Positions 1 to 12,078 are shown, counted from the first letter of the stretch. The stretch is DNA of 64,000 nt from Lepisosteus oculatus (GCF_040954835.1 NC_090704.1:14720001-14784000); one strand, 5' to 3'. Notes: generated from the sequence alone by a model not told the origin. Translations and numbers: made by a program.

Positions 1-2420
1 CACATAGATAATGATGTTATTCCTCCTTTACCTTTATGAGCACATCAAATAATTCCCAACATGAGCAAATAATACTGTAACAGGAGGAACTCGACAGCAC
101 TCTGAAGTGATGAATTACGAAAGGGTCTTATTAAAAATGAATATTTTAAATCCAAGTTTTATTTTATTTCTCTTCCAGGGGTATTGGAATGCAAAATCTC
201 TAACATAATTAGCTCAGGGAAGTCAGTCAACCAGTCTAGGTTTCAACAAATAAAGCTAATCATGTGGAAATTAACATCACTTGCAAATGTTCGGCTTGTA
301 TTACTTCATACGGTTCCTACTTCTCTTTATATAAAACACATTTAAGGTTTTAAAACCTAATTTAATCAATACCTATATCTGGTAACAGATGTAGAAGTGT
401 GAATAAGTTAAAAATAAATTACTATATGCACAAATTTGATAAATCTGCCAGCCTTCATTCCAGACTCATTTTGCAACCACTTTAAGCTCATAAGAACATA
501 ATTTCAGTGGCTACTAGAAGCAACAGTATCAAAACCATAAAATATTCCATAATAGATGCTAATGGTAAGGATATACACTCTCACGGGTTTGTACATTTGT
601 GTGTACACAACCATCTTTTGCTTTTCAGAATCTGAAAACTCACAATTATTTTGACAATAGCTCTCAAAAACATGCTTTGAAAAAGCGAGATTTGCCATTA
701 AGCTGCCTTTCAAGCTTTTTTTATGTATTTAAATACATATCAGAAAAAGCTAAATAAATATAATTGATGCTTTGAGAAATAATTTTAGCCCTTTCAGCAT
801 AAGAAAGTGCAATCATTTTCATCGCAGGTTTTGTTTGCAGCAATTTCTTCGAATTAAATCACTTTAAAACCACTTAATCCTGATCCCCTGTGCAGATCCT
901 GAGAAATAATGAGATTCCTTCATAATGATCTACTTTGCATTGCAAAATAATTTCACATGTATTGCTGTTAAACATACAAACAAAAGTCTTGAGCTTTTTT
1001 CCCACTTTTGGTGGGGAAGTGGGCTTTGGAGATTTACCCCGCAGATTAAGAAATAATATCATTGATGAAATTCTAGAACTCAGGATTGGTTTGAAACCAC
1101 CATTTGATTCTTGTTCCATGTTCTTATTTTTGGGAGAAACAGGACTTCAGCAAGAAGGAGATCACTAGTAGTCAGAAAATTAGTGAGAAAGTGGGATCAA
1201 AGACTGCTGGGGAGCCATTAGACTGAGCCGTTCAACAAACCCCAGGTATATACAGTACAGCATGTACTGGTCTTATGTATTATTTATCACCTCTCATTAA
1301 TGTCAATGAAATAAATATTTCTGCTAAGACAAAGTAATACAGCAGTCTCATTCATTATTGCTTTTCAAGCATAGTACAATATATATTGAAGAAGTAAGTA
1401 CAGTACAAGAGCTTTTGGTCACAAAGTAGTAAAAAGATTAACATTCATATGATAACATTCATCAAAAATACAAATACTGAAACATGCAAAAAATATAAAT
1501 ACTGAAACATGCAAAACATTTCCAGTGAATAATTAGATGATGGATGTTTCTGTGACGTATCAACAAACAATAGTTAAAAATCACAGTACTGTAGCAAGAT
1601 GCAGAATATACTGTGTGTTCCTCATACTATCTGCACATACTGTATGTGACATCCACCTCAAACAAAATGTCGCATTTTGCTGATTTAAGCCAATTCCTTT
1701 CTCAAGGTGTCCAGCAATGTCACAGCTTTTGCATTTGTTGACTAGGAACTTGCTCCCTGCCAGCGAGAATTAAACATTTACAGCTAGGAGAAGAAAACAG
1801 AAAGAGTCAGTTCTACTGAATGACAGTGGGGGAACTTTTAGCAGCAAAACATCTTCAGGTCACCGAGCAATTCATCTTTCAACACTGCAAATGTTGTCGA
1901 GCCCTCACAGGATAATGCTGTGTTGTATCTCTCCAGCTGTGTCGAGTCAGACTGGAAGGAAGATACTAGATTGTGTGCCACATGTGTTCATTTAAAATAA
2001 TCTTCCAACTAACTTTGCTCACACACAACTGAGAACATTTCCATTGTAAATGAATGACACTTAAGCAAATTAGATTAGTACATCACATGTTTTGAGGTAT
2101 TGTTCAACAGCTGGTGAAAGAAACACAAAATAAATGCTTTCAAATCAGTAATTTTTTAGTGTTCTGAACTATAAGTAAAACAAAGTGGAACAACTATAAA
2201 TAAGTCTTTTGTTTCCATTTTTTTATTCCATGAATTTTCCATAAATTAGATTCACAGCCATACTGGAGTAAGGGATCACTCTGGTGTTTTTAGTGCCGTT
2301 CTCAGCTTGCCTTTCACAGTGTTTCACAAAACACAGTGGAAAGATCGAACACCTTGCAGAGCTCAAAAGACACCTCTGTGAGAGACAAAGGGTATACCTG
2401 AAACCTGCTAGCTTTCAAAA
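1..2420. other. intergenic, no gene recognised
   Basis: AT-rich sequence with only short open frames on either strand and none with family resemblance. The one local structure I noticed is a roughly 25-bp unit repeated twice in tandem near 1468-1520, containing the words AATACTGAAACATGC. No splice-flanked exon could be defended here. Confidence 0.6.
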
Positions 2421-2429
2421 TTGTAACAA

Positions 2430-2835
2430 AGCGTTAATCAGGACCCTACGCAGACGGAAGAATCCGGAAGGGAGGGAAACAGACACGGGGGGAGAAGACT
2501 GGGAACTGGGCTGGTAGCCGAACAGGGGGGCGTATCGATGGTGCGCTGGTGCTTGGGGGGGCAAAAGTCCAAAGGGAAATCCAGGGCGAAAGCAAATGTC
2601 CAGGACTGGGTGATCCATCCAAAACAAAACAAGACAAAGTTAATTACCATAACGGAATTAGGTGCAGGGACAGGGAATAAAACAGAATCACGAGGCCAGG
2701 CGCTCTGAACCCCGGACTCAACTGGGTCAGGACACCTATGGGAGGCCTGTGCCCTCAAGCCGCGGGCGTAGGGCGACTTGGTGGTATTCGGCCCTCTGGG
2801 CGGAGCGCCCTTAAGAGGAGGTCATGACAGTCATG
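2430..2835 (-). repeat. dispersed GC-rich repeat, copy 1 (LTR-like or DNA element)
   Basis: Read on the minus strand, this block matches the + strand block at 8338-8865 in the same order. Shared words include CAAGTCGCCCTACG, then a TGTCCTGAC word, GAGTCCGGGG, GAGCGCCTGGCCTCGT, TGGATGGATCACC and a closing TAGGGTCCT or CAGGGTCCT. It begins with a TGTCATGA-type sequence that recalls an LTR start, but I could not fix the ends or find a protein. Short open frames inside it are by-products of its GC content. Confidence 0.7.
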
Positions 2836-3040
2836 ACAAAATCATGTCCATCTTGACATGAAGGAAAGATACAGACGTCACTACTGTTATTTTGGACCAC
2901 ATAGTGGAATGTTAGAGATTTAAGAGTCAAAGCTATTCAGAACTGTTTAGCATCAAACAGGTGTTCATGTCCGACTTGTGTCCATCACTGACAGATGAAA
3001 CTAATCCAATTCCAGGGAACTGGAAGTCATGAGTGAATAT

Positions 3041-3312
3041 TCGGAGTGGAGGCTCTGTGTCTAAGAATCTGTGCCTGTGGCTGGGAGGTTGCCGGTCAAA
3101 TCCTGCTGCCGGCAGAGGATTCCTACTCTGTTGGACTCCTGAGCAAGGCCCTTAACCCCAACTGCTCCAGGGGTGCCATACAATGGCAGACCCTGCGCTA
3201 TGACCCCAGGCTCTCTCCCTGTCTGTGTGTCTCATGGAGAGCAAGCTGGGGTATGCGAAAAGATAAATCCTAATGCAAGAAATTGTAAAGGGTTAATTAA
3301 GTAATGTTATTA
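3041..3312 (+). repeat. tRNA-type SINE, full-length but diverged
   Basis: Same family as the copy at 25059-25335. It shares the head (GGCTCTGTG..CTAAG), the middle (CTGAGCAAGGCCCTTAACCC, then CTCCAGGGGTGCCAT) and the tail (GCAAGAAATTGTA followed by a short AT-rich run). The RNA polymerase III B-box equivalent has lost bases (GGTCAAATCC instead of GGTTCAAATCC), so this copy is probably inactive. Confidence 0.8.
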
Positions 3313-5225
3313 CTGTATATGTTCTGAGAAATTTGTAGCTGGAGTTCCCTAATCTTTTCTTTCGTCATTTTTTTAAAAAAGCCCATAACTTCCAGAAGTG
3401 GTAAACTACAGAGGGTTGACACAATTCTGCCAGTGAAGAGAGAAGCAAATCATTGTTATTTTTATCCACAGTTACATATTATCAGGTGCTCAACCAAGGA
3501 GGAGCGCAACCAAGTTTTCCTTTTGAAACAGGCAGAAACAGCTTCATCACCAGAGTGGGATGGTTTAGGAAAAAAGGCTTTCCACTTTCCTTGTTAATTT
3601 TTACTCTTCCACTAGACAGAGCAGATGCTTTCAATAAGAATATTTTAGTAACAGATTTTTTGGCACGGCAGAATGACATACAAGAATTTTCAAAAATGTC
3701 AAGACCAGAACTCCAAAATGCCACATTTTCTCTTCTTTTGTGTTCACTAAGTTAGGAGAAAACAGACTTCTTCTAGGGATAACCAAGAAAAGAAAATGTG
3801 TGACAACATTTAATTTAATCAGAAAATAATTTACTATCACATTAAGGCCATATTTACACATTCTGATTATGGTTTATTGGTACTGAAAAACATTGTAGCT
3901 TAGATATTTAGGTTAGAAGAGAGAAAAAATGGAAATGCAATATTGCTGTTAGTGACACATTCTTTTCTATGTTTAAGAAAGAAATGAAGGATGATTAGAA
4001 ATTGGTTTGAGATTTTAGTGCATTGTGCTGTACAGTATATGGAGAATAATACTAGCTGGGGTGTTAAAAATGTAACTTAGAGAATTTTAATAATATTATC
4101 CTTTATTAGAATGATTTTGTTAGATCTGAAAGTTCATGGTCATTAATTTTCCACATTGGAACTATTAGAAAAACCCTTAAAATTCATAGATATTAACATG
4201 CCAGATCCTTACATACAGTATATGGACAAGTGGGCAGAACCATACTGAAGGGTGGTCCCAGTCTTTTCTGGAAGATGGCTTAAACGTATAAATTTAAAAA
4301 GGCAGGCTGTTTTGCTTACAATACCAAGTGAAACTGTGCTAACTGTGCTAACTGCGATGTGTATCATTATAGAAACATGCATCAGGCATGAGCCCTGTGT
4401 TCCTTGATGAGAAAATATACAATTACAAAATGCCAGGAACTAGATACTTAGTAGACTATTACAGCCTTATTAACTATTTAGAAGCTTTTAGAGTTTAATT
4501 TTATTCTTCATAAAGTTGTTTTTAATTAATTTATTAACCAAACTGTCTAAATATGACCTTAATGTGATAGTAAATTATTTTCTGTCATATCAGATGTTAT
4601 CGAAGTGTCAGCACTCAACACTCAATGGGTTTTAGTCCAGAAAATAATATCCAGTACATAGTTTTTGGGCTGTATGTATGTGTATGTGTGAAGCACAATT
4701 ATTAGAAAAGGAGTGGGACAAAAAGCATTCACAAAATGGAAGAAGCAAAGGCCTGAAAAAAATCTACTGTTTTATTATTGCTCTTTGGGTCTCCCAGACC
4801 AAGAACAGCACCGCAGGGTCAAAGTAATTGTTTAAAAATAGACTCAGGAATAAAACAGTAGTTTAAAGCCTAAAACATTGGTTTGCTCAACGTTTCCTTA
4901 ATATATCGCTTGTCTGGTTGCGTGTTTGGGTGTCTTTTAAAAGACTTTAAGAGCAACACTACCTTTAAAGAATTTCATAAATCATTCTTGTTTCATGGAA
5001 AAACAGCAAAGCTTGCCTTACTACTATTGTTTTGACTATTTTTAATGGAAAAAATAAGAATGGCTACATTCGGTCTTCTACAACACAATTTTAATTATTT
5101 CCTTTAGAATTTATGCAAGTAAAAGCCACTGGAATGAGAACTTAACAATAAGAAGTTAATTTTGGTGGTTCGATAACTCGGGCAGGGATATAATTGTAAT
5201 AACTTGTAATTAATTTATTATTCGG
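3313..5225. other. intergenic, no gene recognised
   Basis: AT-rich spacer. A 100-codon open frame at 3453-3755 on the + strand has no recognisable domain, and an antisense frame of similar length lies over it, so I do not call it. Nothing else structured was seen. Confidence 0.5.
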
Positions 5226-5424
5226 GTGGGTAGCTGCGTCAGCATGCGTAGGCTGCAAAGGAACAAGTAATAGGTTTATTCCATGCTGAAAAAAAAGAAG
5301 AAAGAGAACACAACGTTTCGGCCGTGGAGCCTTCTTCACGTAACCTGAAGAAGGCTCCACGGCCGAAACGTTGTGTTCTCTTTCTTCTTTTTTTTCAGCA
5401 TGGAATAAACCTATTACTTGTTCC
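5226..5424. repeat. foldback repeat with 79-bp inverted arms
   Basis: Arms at 5260-5338 and 5346-5424 are reverse complements over their whole length, including the 8-base A and T runs, around a 7-base centre. A leader (GCTGCGTCAGCATGCGTAGG) at 5232-5251 precedes the left arm. The same leader and arm recur at 28339-28530, and one arm occurs at 20290-20366, so this is a dispersed family. The right arm carries CTGAAGAAGGC, a short loop and GCCGAAACG. That resembles the catalytic core of the hammerhead ribozymes found in Penelope-like retroelements, with one base different from the CTGATGA consensus. Confidence 0.85.
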
Positions 5425-6007
5425 ATTAATTTATTATGACAATTTAGGAATGACATAAATAAATAAAACATTTCTCTATGTAAACTTGTTTTAATTGTAA
5501 TACATATAGCACCTTCTTAGTTGAAATGATCAGGCGATACACAGTGCGTGTTTAATAATTTTGCTTTGATAATAATTTTGCTTCTTGTTAAAACTTGTTT
5601 TGTATGGTCGTTCCGACTTGTGATTGTCCGCTTCTATACTTCTAAATATATAACACTGTAAATTCAATCTAAAAACGTTTTTAAACATGCCTTTGATTTT
5701 TTTTTTGCAATACCTCGAATAAAATTGTATTTGTTCGTATGCTGTAGGTGTGCATTACATTGTATTGACAATATATCATTATTTTACGCTATAACATATG
5801 TTGATTTTCTCAAATATTTTAGGATTGCATGAAGTAAAACCGCTACAGTATTGTACTATTGAGTATTTTGCATATTTTGTATACAGCGCCTTTCCAAGTT
5901 TTCTTATTTTTATATTTTAAATAGATAACACGTGCGTTTTATGCACACATTTGTACAAAAATGGCGCGAGCTTGACCAAGGTATTAAGGAACCTAAATGG
6001 ACAAGGT

Positions 6008-6015
6008 TATAAAAA
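6008..6015 (+). promoter_or_regulatory. TATA-like element upstream of dmrtb1
   Basis: TATAAAAA lies 250 bp before the first in-frame ATG of the DM-domain gene, after a GC-poor stretch. It is the best core-promoter candidate in the interval, but it rests on a short AT word in AT-rich DNA. Confidence 0.3.
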
Positions 6016-6117
6016 AAATACCACATAGTATCTGTTTCGCGCTATACACTTTTCCCACGCATATTTCCCACGTTGGCACCAGTCTTCAGTGTAACTAGAA
6101 ATTTCGCGTCATACTTT

Positions 6118-6144
6118 ATGTTGAAGTTTTCCAGAGAGATTTAG
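6118..6144 (+). promoter_or_regulatory. short upstream ORF in the putative dmrtb1 leader
   Basis: ATG followed by seven sense codons and TAG, upstream of and not overlapping the dmrtb1 start. It matters only if transcription begins near the TATA-like element at 6008. Confidence 0.3.
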
Positions 6145-6207
6145 CCGTTTTAGTTCTCCGTTCCGTGCTGTCGAGCTTAGAGATACGAAACAATACGAGA
6201 GACCTAT

Positions 6208-6369
6208 ATGCACCTGGGGGAAGACCTCCTGAAAATTGTACCCCTCAAAATACAATCATGTCCACAATTTCGAAGCCAGACAATCAAGAGGACAGATCTG
6301 CAGAATGCAAAGCCATGCGGACTCCGAAATGTGCTCGTTGCAGAAATCACGGCTTCATCGTGCAGCTAA
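6208..6369 (+). promoter_or_regulatory. upstream ORF overlapping the dmrtb1 start codon
   Basis: A 54-codon frame (stop included) begins 50 bp before the dmrtb1 ATG in a different frame. It ends inside the DM-domain coding sequence. If present in the mRNA it would be expected to reduce initiation at the main ATG. The coordinates are read directly; the effect is inference. Confidence 0.35.
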
Positions 6370-9300
6370 AAGGACACACGGGCAAGTGTCCGTTTTATCA
6401 CTGCTCTTGTTGGAAATGCTCGCTTATTACAGAAAGGACGAAGATTATGGCATCGCAGAGACGTTTGAAAAAGTTACAAAACGAAGAAGCTTTAGGAAAT
6501 GCTAACCTAACTTCCGAGAAGGAACCTCTTACCACTACAAAATTCTCCGATTGCTGGACAGGGGTGTTCAAAAGCGGTCGAGAAGGCGCTGGGTCGCGAC
6601 CCGAGAGTTACCTACAAGGGGAACCCCCTGTCCCCAAGGTGCAGCAGCTGTCTGCCAGGACAGAAAGTGTAATTAAAAAATCGGCAAGGAGACAGGGTTG
6701 CGAGAGTTATTGCACCGAGCTAGCGGTGCCTTTCGAGACTAAAAGTGATCATTTGAATGTTCCCAGAATGGCGGCATCCAGTTCTCTTGGAGGCCCTTCG
6801 CAGAATTCAGACTTGGAAGCGGCGGGAGACCGTCCCCCCTTAGCTCAGTGGGGAGCTGTGGGCAGAGACGTGAAAGACAACGCCTTCGTTATAGGCAGAA
6901 GTAAGTCCTAATGCATTATCGATCGCATTTAGACACTGTATCCCTTTATTGCTTATATACATCATAGCAGCAAAATCCTAAAAACAAAACTAATCTCCTG
7001 CTAATGGGAAATTAGTTTCCCAAAGGCAAATTAATCGCCTTTGAGTTATCCATTTTGAAACACGGGTTGAAAATGTGTGAATTCATTTATTATTTCTACT
7101 TTGAATCGCTTTATCAAAAATGCAAAACACTGTCTATAAAATGAGTCAAAACAAGCGTGTGCCGTGCTTTCTTGTATAATTGTGCAAATTAAAAAAGTAT
7201 TAAGTATTAAGTTGTGTTATTATTGACAGATTTGAATACCGTTTTATTGCGCTTCATGGAAACACCTGGTACATGTAGATAGCTCGGACGTCTAATAATG
7301 TTGATAGAACTCTGCAGAAGCCTGTTTATGCCAGGAATTCTGCCCCAGAGAGCACAATCCACTCTATAGGTAAAGTAGGTACCCATCGCACCCTGAAGAA
7401 AATTTATTCGGTTACAGATTGTAAATGATATCGTTAAACGCATCGCCTCGAAGTGTGGTTAGCTGGGGAAATGCACGAAACACTTCCTATTAAAAACATT
7501 TTCTGAGTAATCACCTTCCATTGACAACAACTTCACAAAACTTAAAACAGACAACTGACATTACATTCGCTGTCTGATCAGATGTTGTTTCCGTCTTCAA
7601 CGCTTTTGACAGAAAATGCAGGCTGTGCTTTGACAGATGTGCTTCTCATTGATACCTTGACTGCTGTTTTTCAGACCCATCTCATGTGCCGAAGGATTTT
7701 GCACTGGCAGAGGTCACCCAGGGCGAAATGGGTACAGGGCAGTTCATGAATGTGCCCATCCCTGTAAAACTGTACACCCAGTATCCCAACGGCTACTCCT
7801 GCCAGGCCTTCTTACTTAGCATGCCACCAGCCCCGGGACCGATGGAGAGCCACTCTCTCCATTCTGTTCAGCTTGGCTTCTCCCACTTCCAGCCTAACAG
7901 CTCGGTACATTTACCAGAGTCCCCACAGGTAAGGAGACTGCGTTTCTCTGAGCAGAACAGTGAACAGAACAGTTTCTCTGAGCAGAACCGTCATGAGAAA
8001 ACGACATATCATTTTCTCCAGTTCCAGAATCCCTGACTCAGTAGGCAGTAGGCAATGACTTAAATTAATACCGTAATGTGTTTAGCTGTTTGATGTTAAT
8101 ATTTTGTAGAGTTACTGTACACAGTTTACCGTGTTTTTAGTATGGATACATGCAGCGCCTGTTACTGTATCTGCTCATACCAGTGCAGTCAGGCCCGTCT
8201 CAAAGTGGGGGCGAAGGGGGCGGCTGCCCAGTACCCCATGCTTTGGGGGGCCCCCCACCAGCCAACTCCCTCCCCCCCCCAACCCAAATCCCGCTTCACG
8301 CACGCATAAAAGTATAAAGACATGTTTAAATATTTTAATTGTCATGATCGTCATCCCTCCTCTAGAGGGCGCACCAACCCTTTTTTGTCGTTTAGTTTCA
8401 TTATCACGTTTGCCTGCCCCTTGTATCGTTTGTTGTTATTTAAACCCAGTGCTCCGGAAAGCTCGGGGCTCTGCATTGGAAAACGGACGCCCGGAGGTCC
8501 GCCTAGCATCAAGTCGCCCTACGTCCGCAGCTTGAAGGCATAGGCTTATGAACTGCGTCCTGACAAAGCTGAGTCCGGGGCTCGGAGCGCCTGGCCTCGT
8601 CCCTCCGTTTTTTAACTTCCTTGTCCCTGATCCTGTTCATGTTTCTATTCATGTCTTGTCTTGGATGGATCACCTGGTTTTGGATTTTGGACTGCGCCCT
8701 GATTTCCCTTTTGGACTCCCCCTTGCAACAACAGCTATTCTGGATCACTGTCGGTACCCCAACCCCCCCGCCCCCGTTAGCCATCCCTTCCATTCCTCAC
8801 CTTGTTTTCCCTGTAGTCCTTCTCCAGTTACTTCCAGATGATACAGTCTGCACAGGGTCCTAAACTACACACTTCAAGGGAGTCAGGACCGACTCCCATT
8901 ACTTTAATAAAGCAACACACAAAACGCTAATTTTAACACAAGATGAAATCTAAAGCTAGCGTTAGGGTAGTTGCTTTATCCAGAACTGGAGGCGTGTCCT
9001 GCGATAACTACGTCATAGGCCATCAGCTGCCAGCTAAAAGTGATTTCAGCAGAACTAAACTAGCTTGGGAAAAAAAGTTAGCTGGTGGAAAATGGCGAAA
9101 ATGAAAACTTCAGTGGGTGCAAGAAAAGTTAAAGGAAGCAGAAGAGGGAGGATGCAAATGTGGCATTTAAAGGGTCTTTCCGTTCGTTGTAAAAACCAGG
9201 AGCGAAGAAAAAATGGACACGGGTGGTGATCTCGACGACGACAAGGGTGCTGGCATTGAGAAACCTGAAGATGCATCCAAAATGGCCATATAAATGGCTG

Positions 9301-11717
9301 ACCCTGCGTTCTGACACCAAGCTTCTTTCTCTGTCTGTGTGTCTAAGTCTCGTGGAGAGCAAGTTGTGGTTTGCGAGAAGATAAATTCCTAATACAAGAA
9401 ATTGTATATGGCTAATACAGTGATCTTGTCTTATACCGCTAGCATTAGCAACAACGGCGATTAGGAGTTCTGTTTGGTTCTGTATGTCTGTTTGCGCAGG
9501 CCAGTTAGGTAGCCATTTCATCACCTGAACGCTGCCCCCCGCCATCACTACACACAAGTACTCCCCCACGCTGGGCCCTGCGACACCCATTCTGCCCTGG
9601 GCCCCGCCTACCCCTTGAGACAGCCCTGAGTACAGCATCAGCAACACATGCAGCCTCTTGAGCCTCAATTCTCCTTCGTCTTCTAGTGTTATGATGCTTA
9701 ATTAAGCTTCTAGGGCCTTTAATTGAACCATTCTCTTAATTAGATCTTTTGCTCAGTGCTCACTCCTTGCTGGTCCTTTAAGAATAATTTGCTGTCTGTA
9801 TCACCAGATGTATCACATAGTAAACATTGTCTGTCCTTGACATGATTCATGAACTGTAGCTCCCCTATAGTTTTCTTAACAACAGCTAATGACTAATTAA
9901 TGGAATGTCATTGTGTCGGACATCCTGATAATATTCTTGGTTCTGTACGGGCGCTTCTGCTCAATTTCCACCTAGTCGTTGAAACAATAAATCTGAACAA
10001 GAGGAGTCCAGAAACCCTGCATAGCAGTACCCGCAGGGTTATTGGTCATTTCTAACCTCACAATACTGTTGAAGAACTTTCAAAAAAAGTTTAAATGCGC
10101 AGCTACCTTAATTGTATTCATTAAGCCAAGTCAATTAAATCAAGAGTTCAGTTGGAACAAAAAACCATAAGAGATGGATCTTGTAGGTTTAGGCCTGATA
10201 TGTTTAGTATGTGAAAACCACCAGGGCTGACATGTGAAAGTAGGACTACTCTTCTATGAAAAAGCTGCCAAAAGTTTGCCCACAGAACACACATCATTCC
10301 TCTGACAGGTGATAGAGACGCCACCTACTGGTCCACCCACTCCACTTGCTGCAGTAACCCAATTTGCCCTGGAGGCCTCCCAGTCTGGGACTGAGACTGT
10401 GTACTGGGTACAGACCAAGCCCAGTCTTGCTTAGCCTCTGCGATCTGATGAGATCAGGCTACAAGGTGGTAATGCTGTAAAATCTTAACGCGTAACATTT
10501 TTATATGCATTGGGTTAGCACATGCTGCATATCCATAAAGGACATCTTTAGAGCAACTCTGGAGAGCCTGTTTTTGGGAGAATATTATACATTGTTCCCT
10601 AGAGGTCCCACCTAATGAGGTTTAATTCTTGTTGCTGCGGCAGGAAAACAGGTTTCCCTTCCTGCCACCTCAGTCTGCTGTACCCACGAGCTTCCAGGAT
10701 GGACTGCAGTTCAGACACCCCTCTCCCCCCGACACGCCCTGTCCCAGGGAGAGGAAACAGGCTGCAGGCATGTCAGCCAGACAGCGGTCTTTACTTCCAC
10801 TCCTGGACAGCCCCGATCCCACAGATTTCACAGGTAAACATTAAATCGATTAACCAACCCTTGGAACAACTGAACTGTGATCAAGTAGGTAGGTGGGTTG
10901 TCTGACAGTGATTATTTCAACGTCCCATGACTTTTCACAGGACAGCAAATGATTAAAAAAAAATAGTGCTAATATTGCGCTTTCATGAGAAATATTTGAC
11001 TTCCCTCTTTTGTCTTTCAATGGGAAATCCAGTCTTGTTTTATAGAATATACTGCACCTGTTTAACAGTTGTTTCAGTGCTGAAAACTACGTGCTGTTGC
11101 TGCTCATCCACACCTTTTAAGCACAATCTCTTCTGATTCTGTGCCACAGCTGAGGCCTTTCAACAGCACACCAGTGCGCTTTGGCACAGTCTGGGAAGGT
11201 AGAAGTAATTTGAAACGAACATCTGGATATTCTTTAGCCCTCAAGCACCAGAGCTTCCGTAATTGAACAAAATGCTTGATGAATCAATAACTTGAATGTC
11301 TTGACTTAGAGTTAGAGCAAAACTAACTGGTTTAGTTAGAACTGGAAGAAAGACCCCCAGAGATATTCTGCAAGAAGAAACCTGTGGTGAAATAGCACAA
11401 AATCAACAGCAGAGGGCACCCAAGATTACCTTTAAAGTATCTGTTACTGCTGAATTATTTTCATTCATTCCTAATTATAGTGATTCAATCATATATATGT
11501 ATATAATATATATTAAAGTATATTTATAGTACTCTAATTTTAAAGTTGTATACATTTAATTTTAATTATTACAGATTTTCAAAGGATCATGTGTATAAAC
11601 CACAGTCTCCTAAAACGTATCCTCCACTGTTTTTCACTATGTATTGCAGTCCCAAATGGAAGCCCAATTTCTGCAGACATTGAGGATTCTTCTGAAGAAA
11701 ATGAGATTGCTGTCTAA
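6258..11717 (+). CDS. dmrtb1: DM-domain transcription factor DMRT6/DMRTB1, four coding exons
   Basis: Coding exons read as 6258-6900, 7675-7928, 10644-10833 and 11650-11717 (stop TAA), giving 384 residues. All junctions are GT-AG and keep phase (1, 0, 1). Exon 1 holds the DM domain at about residues 21-68: [13 protein letters not shown], then KGHTGKC and a CSCWKC cluster. The eight zinc ligands are C25, C28, H31, H40, C44, C49, C51 and C54. The KGHxGKC and ERxKIMAxQ words resemble mammalian DMRT6 rather than DMRT1/2/3, which have KGHKRFC. The last exon ends in an acidic tail (DSSEENEIAV) like the acidic DMRTB1 C-terminus. The start is the first in-frame ATG; the open frame extends upstream without another ATG. 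Family role: sequence-specific DNA binding, linked to germ-cell development in mammals. dmrt2b follows in the same direction. Confidence 0.88.
8338..8865 (+). repeat. dispersed GC-rich repeat, copy 2
   Basis: Sense-orientation copy of the family at 2430-2835. It begins with GTCATGATCGTCAT and CCTCCTCTAGAGGGCGC, runs through the shared GAGTCCGGGG and TGGATGGATCACC words, and ends near CAGGGTCCT. It is longer than copy 1. No complete protein could be read, so its class is left open. Confidence 0.7.
9285..9430 (+). repeat. tRNA-type SINE, 3' part only
   Basis: Contains ATGGCTGACCCTG, the CCAAGCTTCT word, CTGTCTGTGTGTC and the AAGAAATTGTATATGGCTAA tail of the family at 25059-25335. The tRNA-like head is absent, as is usual for 5'-truncated copies. 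Confidence 0.75.
10305..10481 (-). repeat. 5S rRNA-derived SINE, antisense
   Basis: On the minus strand the sequence shows 5S rRNA words: TGATCTCATCAGATC, GAGGCTAAGCAAG, and TGGGAGGCCTCC with a GGGTTACTGC-like end. An extra stretch of about 30 bases interrupts the 5S-like part before TGGGAGGCC. It is a pseudogene-like SINE head followed by a short body, not a working 5S gene. Confidence 0.7.
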
Positions 11718-12078
11718 AGACAGGCAGAGATAAGAAGGGTGCTTGCATCTGTGTTTTCCTGTTTTGGAATTGTAATTAAATCTGTTTGAAAAAGCTATTT
11801 CTAATGACGCTCTTAAAAGCAGAGAACATCGGATAAAAAAATTAAAACAATTCAAGAGGCACTGCAGAGTGGCAATGAGAAAAATCTGAGTTTTTTGATC
11901 AAATACAATTGGGGTGTAGATGCTCTTAAAGCTTGTTTAAAAATGGTTTTCATAAGACTTCAGTCACACTGGGAGGATCAGTGTGAATGCCTTACAACTT
12001 GAAAAGAATTACTCGGAATGACCAAAGAAAATCTAGTGCTCTACGTATTTATTTTTTCTGTTGTCTAAAGGCAATGCC

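Larger units (their letters stand above)
7929..10643. other. dmrtb1 intron 2, a nest of repeats
   Basis: This 2.7-kb intron carries a C-rich block at about 8160-8290, the GC-rich repeat copy at 8338-8865, a truncated tRNA-type SINE at 9285-9430 and an antisense 5S-derived SINE at 10305-10481. The stretch 8870-9285 is unassigned; it might be the flank of an older transposon interrupted by the 8338-8865 copy. Confidence 0.6.

Noticed and set aside
3453-3755. 100-codon open frame on the + strand
   Set aside because: No motif, no splice context, and a competing antisense frame of similar length; judged chance.
6165-6257. Upstream extension of the dmrtb1 open frame
   Set aside because: The frame is open but begins with GTG, not ATG. 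The first in-frame ATG is 6258, so the extension was left out.
8131-8543. Proline-rich open frame in dmrtb1 intron 2
   Set aside because: It runs through the C-rich block and the dispersed repeat; the composition alone explains it.
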